Source of the DNA: Anoxybacillus tengchongensis
GTDB lineage: Bacteria > Bacillota > Bacilli > Bacillales > Anoxybacillaceae
Assembly: GCF_014201585.1 (NCBI RefSeq)
Contig: NZ_JACHES010000010.1
Location: 47,371 to 111,370, forward strand
Reading direction: 5' to 3'
Length of the DNA stretch: 64,000 nt
The translations under genes were made by a program, and so were the position numbers. A model generated the notes under the pieces. It worked only from the letters and a program-made list of their open reading frames with translations. It was not told the origin of the DNA and did not search any database. Of this stretch, positions 63,939 to 64,000 are shown one piece after another; within the stretch, counting starts at the first letter, position 1; every line of letters begins with the position of its first letter.

Positions 63939-64000
63939 GTCAATTTATCTATTATGTGAGGTGTTCTCCACATGCACCAGCATCTTCCTTTGGAAGAAGA
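63910..64000 (-). mobile_element. Right end of an IS200/IS605-like element inserted in polX
   Basis: From about 63910 to the window edge the sequence no longer matches polX. It holds the palindrome and, upstream of it, the end of an open frame resembling a TnpB C-terminus. IS605-type elements lack terminal inverted repeats and carry such hairpins. The left end is outside the window, so the family is tentative. Confidence 0.5.
63952..64000 (-). CDS. C-terminal tail of a TnpB-like protein (partial)
   Basis: The frame LLPKEDAGACGEHLT ends at TAA 63952-63954. The ACGE tail is common at the C-terminus of TnpB (OrfB) proteins, downstream of the RuvC-like and zinc-ribbon parts. Only 15 residues are visible, so the call rests on that motif and on the adjacent hairpin. 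Confidence 0.4.
   Translation of the reverse strand, partial: LLPKEDAGACGEHLT

Overview
The window looks like the chromosome of a thermophilic, endospore-forming Bacillaceae close to Anoxybacillus/Geobacillus. The evidence is a B. subtilis-like gene order (folC-valS-ysxE-spoVID-hemLBDCXA-ysxC-lonA-lonB-clpX-tig-ysoA-leu/ilv, then rph-gerM-murI-gerE-ysmA-sdhBAC-yslB-uvrC, trxA-etfAB-fadB-fadR-lcfA, yshE-mutS2-polX), several sporulation genes (spoVID, ysxE, gerM, gerE, lonB), GGAGG-type ribosome sites and T-box leaders. The genus is inferred from protein resemblance and was not tested. Almost every gene lies on the minus strand, so operons read from high to low coordinates. Only a 63-residue membrane protein, ysxD and yslB are on the plus strand.

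Layout. 1-3310: 5' part of a large secreted DUF5057/bacterial-Ig protein. 3369-9768: folC and valS (valS behind a T-box leader), a small membrane protein, ysxE and spoVID. 9856-15991: the complete early heme operon hemA-hemX-hemC-hemD-hemB-hemL. 16168-24208: ysxD, then the ysxC-lonA, lonB, clpX and tig units (GTPase, proteases, chaperone). 24310-34511: ysoA and the branched-chain amino acid operon ilvB-ilvH-ilvC-leuA-leuB-leuC-leuD behind a Leu-type T-box, preceded by ilvE with its own promoter. 34730-34946: tRNA-Arg(TCT) and a decayed duplicate of it. 35027-39793: ysnB, rdgB, rph, gerM, murI, gerE, ysmA. 39875-43025: sdhCAB. 43311-45534: yslB and uvrC.

45527-54037 is an accessory block between uvrC and trxA, which are near neighbours in B. 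subtilis. It holds two iron-uptake units with strong sigma-A promoters and Fur boxes (an FTR1 permease with a helical membrane-anchored partner, and a separate helical lipoprotein). Between them is a tightly overlapping envelope-glycan operon: sugar-nucleotide epimerase, LPG-synthase-like flippase, membrane alkaline-phosphatase-superfamily enzyme and family 2 glycosyltransferase. A polytopic GT-C-like glycosyltransferase lies on the uvrC side. This block is the best candidate for an undescribed system.

54164-59570: trxA and the fatty-acid beta-oxidation cluster lcfA-fadR-fadB-etfB-etfA, with a perfect FadR operator in front of fadR. 59668-62528: a 27-residue membrane microprotein, yshE and mutS2. 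62548-64000: polX, whose N-terminal part is cut off by what looks like the right end of an IS200/IS605-type element carrying the tail of a tnpB-like gene.

No rRNA, CRISPR array or prophage was seen. All similarities come from reading the sequence and from knowledge of the families; no database search was run.
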